Assembly: GCA_945643635.1 (NCBI GenBank)
Contig: CALZFC010000249.1
Coordinates: 1,210,001-1,274,000, forward strand
Source: Allodiplogaster sudhausi
Taxonomy: Eukaryota; Nematoda; Chromadorea; Rhabditida; Diplogasteridae
Direction: 5' to 3'
DNA length: 64,000 nucleotides
The translations under genes were made by a program, and so were the position numbers. Below, one piece after another: positions 60,075 through 64,000 of the stretch (its first letter is position 1; every line of letters begins with the position of its first letter). The notes below the pieces were generated by a model. It was not told the origin of the DNA, did no database searches, and saw nothing but the letters and a program-made list of their open reading frames with translations.

Positions 60075-60199
60075 ACCATTCTTGAGCAGTGTGAGGTTGT
60101 CAATAATTGCTCCTACATTCTCTTCTGAAATATTCTCCCTGTTAGAATATGTATTTAACTTTATTCTGCAAGCACACGGTTCAAAAGCATTCTGAAAAG
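60021..60199 (-). other. Possible 3' terminal exon of an unknown gene
   Basis: After an acceptor-like GGCTTTTCAG the - strand is open to a TGA at 60021: NAFEPCACRIKLNT, then NISEENVGAIIDNLTLLKNG, then GPRILITFS. No upstream exon identified. Composition is protein-like, but support is limited to the ORF and the acceptor. Confidence 0.3.
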
Positions 60200-60289
60200 C
60201 CAGGATACGAAATAGAGTCCAGTAGGTTTTGATAATAACAATAACTAGTTGTGTCAGCCACGCCCTAGTGTAAACCATCAATGCAAAAT

Positions 60290-60790
60290 GGTAGATTAAT
60301 AAGATATTATGACTTGTTACGGAATCTGTCTATGTGTATAGTTTGAGACAACCACACCCATGAAGCGCGTGCCAAATTAGACCTGCTGCCCAGCTTATCG
60401 TTAGAATCGTTAGCAAATAGGAACAATAAGAGAAAGGGCGCGGCATGTCGCTGGCGCATTTCATTCGTGCCTTGACATATTGCATGACTGATAAGTGATA
60501 GGTAGGCCAAAACACATCAGTTCAGGGCTCAGGCCCTCCTCTCCCGGAGGGCCGCCGCCTAAGCATCGAGTGGAGAGGTTGGGGAGTGGCTCAAATGTAA
60601 TAGAGCGAATACACGGAGCCCGGTCACATGGGCACACTTTCTTCACAGCTTTAGCAAAAGATTAGCAAATGATAAGAGAACAAGAAGTTTAGACAAGAAT
60701 TCCGGACACGTTAATCCTGCACAAAGGCAGAGTGCGAAAAGGAGAAAAAGAAAAGTCATGATATCTTCAGATCATTGGTTCTCAGTCTCA
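60290..60790. repeat. Dispersed repeat, copy B
   Basis: Inverted, diverged copy of 46620-47070. Together with 61400-61660 (similar to 45590-45900) it shows that the upstream flank of the third paralogue matches the upstream flank of copy 1. Confidence 0.75.
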
Positions 60791-60819
60791 GTCTGCTCTC
60801 TTTATAAATTCGTCCGACA

Positions 60820-62275
60820 TTTATGTATGTACATATATACATACGTGTGTGTATACACATACATGCAAACATAATATATCCAAATGTATATATCATAGTA
60901 ATTAATTTGTGTGTTTTTAAAATTGGCTTGTTTTAAAAATTAAAACTATCAATAAAATTACCCCTCTTTGAGAATTTGTTGACTTTTATGAGAATTGCAT
61001 TCGATTCTCTTGAATTTTTTTTTCCTAATAACCCTGGTCACATTTCTGTACCTACCATATTTTTTTTCTATTAGTCTCACCCGTTTATTTGAACCCTCTA
61101 ATAGACCCTCGCTCTTAATAATGTCATAGTAATAGTAAAATGTCATAGTAAAACAGTAACCCCTCTAGTAGAACCTCGCTGTTCGCGAATCCCGGAGGCA
61201 TGTGACGCTCTTTCCAATGAACTGCTTGCAGTTTAATCCAAAAGCTAGGGTAAAATGGATATTCCAGGAACAATTCCATTCAAGACGAGCTATTATTCTT
61301 TTTTTTTAGCATGAAATGTTGTTTCCAATCTTTTAATGTTTCACATTGAAAAATAGTACTTTAACAATTCGGTATTTTTAATAGCCTATTTTTCATAAAG
61401 CGAATGATGACACTGCTTAGTAATCTTTGCTCATGTTTCGCAGAGCACACGAAGCGATCCTGAGATCTGCTAAGCTTCTTATGGAGAGGGTCAGAACGGC
61501 CACAAATGCTCACCTGATATTAACTTTCCTTGCAAAATGCTTCATCTTTTATCAGTATAATCCTTTCCATCATTCCTTATAGCCAGATCAAAAGACATTC
61601 GCAGTACCACCGCCCTTCGCAAACTTGCCCTTCCTACATTATCGGCGAGAAGGGCGGAGCCAGTGAATAGAGGGGGGGGGGGGGGGGGGGTCAATGCAGT
61701 AAAAACAGCGCAGTTATGATTAGGACGGGCTACTTATTCCACCGTTTGCGACACCTCCGACCATATTCTCTTAATTTTCTCTTCCTTAATCTTGCCAATT
61801 ATTTTCCTAGAACGGACATGGACATGAGTCTACTATGGAAGCTCGCCTGTCAATTATTTCTGCTAGTCTGGGGTTAGCACAGTATTTTTTTTCTATTTCT
61901 AAAAAAATAAAAATAAAACATTAAAGAGAAGAATTTAATCTAATAGGGTGAAAACAGTTGTGTAATGATCTTAATGGCATAATTCAGGTGCGAATGCATG
62001 GCGACAAATAATACGATGCGATCAGTTGAATCTCGGAGTTCGTTGCTCTCTCTCACTCACTTTATAAATTTATATAATAGCTTAAATAATAATCAGTCAT
62101 CAATATACTAAATGGAAATTTAATAACAAGGTTTCCCGAATTTTTGAATGAAGAAATAATTTAATGAATTGTTAGAATGAAATTAATTTTATCCAACAAA
62201 CTTAATAGCAGCTTATTTATTAATCAGCTCATTAATTTAATAAATTTTAAAATTAAATTTTCAATTTTCTTAAAG
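60820..62275. other. Upstream region of the third paralogue, no gene seen
   Basis: Contains TA/TG-rich low complexity (60820-60890), a paired TAATAGTAAAATGTCATAGTA duplication near 61130-61150, a 19-G run, and homology to the copy-1 upstream region. Confidence 0.5.
61672..61690. repeat. Run of 19 G
   Basis: Uninterrupted poly-G directly after GTGAATAGA. The length is likely unreliable. Confidence 0.9.
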
Positions 62276-63750
62276 ATGAACGTCTACTTTACTCCTCTGA
62301 GCGATCAGCTCTGCGCCGCGGGAAGCAATGCGCGCTACCTCAAGAACATCTTTGTCAATCGCTTTGACGAGAGGAACATTAGGTTTCCTTGAGCTAGATT
62401 TATAATTCCTTGAGCTAGATTAATAATTTTAAGCCTAACTAAGTTGACCGCTCAACACTTTGGCTCCGATAAGCCCTTAAACAGTAAACAATAAAGTTTG
62501 AGCTTTCAACAAAAAATTTCTCCAAACCTTAACCGGGACTATCGTACGTATATATTCTTTGCAAATATGAGTGTATACACTGTATATATACAAAACCTCT
62601 AGCTACGATAGAAGACAAAATTTTATTATTTCTCAAAAAGCATTTTTCCTATCGATGATTTAAAATTGAAGTAAAAGTTAACAATTTTGTTTGCCTAGTA
62701 AACAATTTTGTTCAGCCTGTACGACATTGTGCACGGGAGAGCACCCGGCGGCCACCTCTCGTGCCTCCCTCTCTCGGAGACGCTCGAAGTAGTCGCCATT
62801 CACAACACGAATCTCGAGATTGACTGTTCGGAGGATTTCATCATCTATATCACGAGCGATCACGTCGCGGGCCTGGTATAAGAAGTAGAATATTAAAAAT
62901 ATGTAGAAAGCTATTATTACTAATTGAAATAATAGATTTAAATAATGGAGAAGTAAATGTTGAAGAAGAAGAACAATTTGAGAAATATATGTAATTAACT
63001 TTAAAAAATCATAGGCTGTCACTCACGAACAACGAGACACGCAATTCAACGTTAATGACGGCTCTCATATTCTGCTACTTTCTGCTACGGGACGCATCGA
63101 ACTGGACCTCACGCAGGGAAAGGAAAATGTGCGGGAATTTTTCTTTTATTTTGAATTATTTTATAAATAAAGATATTATTTTAGATATCATTTTTTTAAG
63201 AAAATAAATTATTTAAAATAAAATGTGAAAAAACGCCTTTCTTCAGATTGAAAGCATCCGAGCTGGCAGTGGGGAACACTTCCGCACCATCTACACTGTC
63301 GGGTAGGTACTCATTGTCCGCTACGGCACCCAAAGCCTGTGAACGCTTGGCCGAAATATACATATAAATATCTTGAACTCGAGATAACTTAATTCTGAAG
63401 AAAAGACATTTGTAGAACCGATTTCCCTGACTCATACGTCATCTTCAATTCGATCGTCGAAATCGTTCCACGACGCAAAGAATATCTGATCGTTTCGGCG
63501 TCGACCGATATTATGGGTTCCTAATTTGTACTATATGGAGTTATTTTTGAAATAAGAATATAAATTATCATTGACGTTCGTTCCATAAAAAGGAAACAAA
63601 CCATATTTAAATTTTCCCGCCAATTCAAATTCAAAAAAAAACTTTTAAAGACGAACGTGTCCTATCTCCGGGTAACTTCGTCGTTGTTGGGAGCGCCGCC
63701 TATCCTGATGCGCGCCATCTAAATGGCCAACAGAACCACGCTGTCTTCAA
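62276..63750 (+). CDS. Third, diverged paralogue of the repeat-bearing gene (partial)
   Basis: Exons 62276-62382, 62716-62875, 63015-63128, 63247-63302, 63416-63516 and 63651-63750 match copies 1 and 2 in order, length and phase: MNVYFTPLSDQLCAAGSN, YDIVHGRAPGGHLSCLPLSE, FNVNDGSHILLLSATGRIEL, IESIRAGSGEHFRTIYTVG, FPDSYVIFNSIVEIVPR and DERVLSPGNFVVVGSAAYPD. Introns are diverged while exons are conserved, which argues for a real, selected protein. Here the exon-1 donor is GT (ATTAG|GTTTCC) where copies 1 and 2 have GC. Also preceded by an acceptor-like TTTTCTTAAAG before ATG. The gene continues beyond the window, so presence of a repeat array cannot be judged. Confidence 0.75.
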
Positions 63751-64000
63751 GTTAGTAAATTCAAAGGAGCCCAAAACTCACTCTTGAATTCGCGCCTTTT
63801 TGCCTGACACAAAAGCGCTGACGCGACTACAATAGTTAGGACTATTAAACAAGATTACTGTTCTCAAAGAAGCCTGACAAAAAGAATTTCAATAGGGTTG
63901 ATGACAGATTACAAAAGTTCATTGGAGAATCTTTATTTAATTTTTTACACCCGGATATCTATGTAAAAAAAAACAAGCTTCATTGTGGAAATGTCTTCAC

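Overview
The window is nuclear DNA from an invertebrate animal. It has many-exon genes with short introns, abundant GA/CT microsatellites in introns, a cut-and-paste DNA transposon, non-LTR retrotransposons and large inverted duplications. I cannot name the species. A nematode or another small bilaterian would fit, but this is inference.

Left part (1-25 kb). The first gene on the + strand is DDRGK1 (UFBP1), the ER-anchored UFMylation factor. Its exons are traceable from 65 to 8391. Intron 2 carries a complete 4.4-kb Mutator-like element (1326-5769) with long terminal inverted repeats and a 9-bp target duplication. Convergent to it lies an unrecognised nine-exon gene (9095-13231, - strand) with a highly acidic/basic middle. 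Next comes phosphoacetylglucosamine mutase PGM3/AGM1 (15602-22563, - strand), with all four catalytic signatures and an unusual Ala/Gly/Ser-rich insertion. Its 5' exon(s) were not securely found.

Middle part (25-36 kb). A defective CR1/Jockey-like LINE is present as two head-to-head copies that share the same frameshifts. Between them lies the exon of a host gene with a ubiquitin-like domain, which is itself partly duplicated. A 0.57-kb block (X) then occurs as a second palindrome.

Right part (35-64 kb). A giant inverted duplication (about 34.97-45.16 kb against 48.71-59.98 kb) carries two genes per arm. One is a small unrecognised five-exon gene. The other is a multi-exon gene whose 3' part is an indel-free 60-bp tandem array coding 20-residue Thr/Pro/Asp-rich repeats. 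The arrays differ by 18 units between arms. The 3.5-kb spacer holds a decayed ubiquitin-like gene and a LINE fragment. A third, diverged paralogue of the repeat-bearing gene starts at 62276 and runs off the window.

Recurring oddity: of about 41 introns I could resolve by hand, five appear to start with GC instead of GT. One of these is GT in the diverged paralogue. The palindromes could be real recent duplications or head-to-head assembly of two haplotypes. The sequence alone cannot fully decide, but shared frameshifts, array-length differences and a lost splice acceptor are informative.
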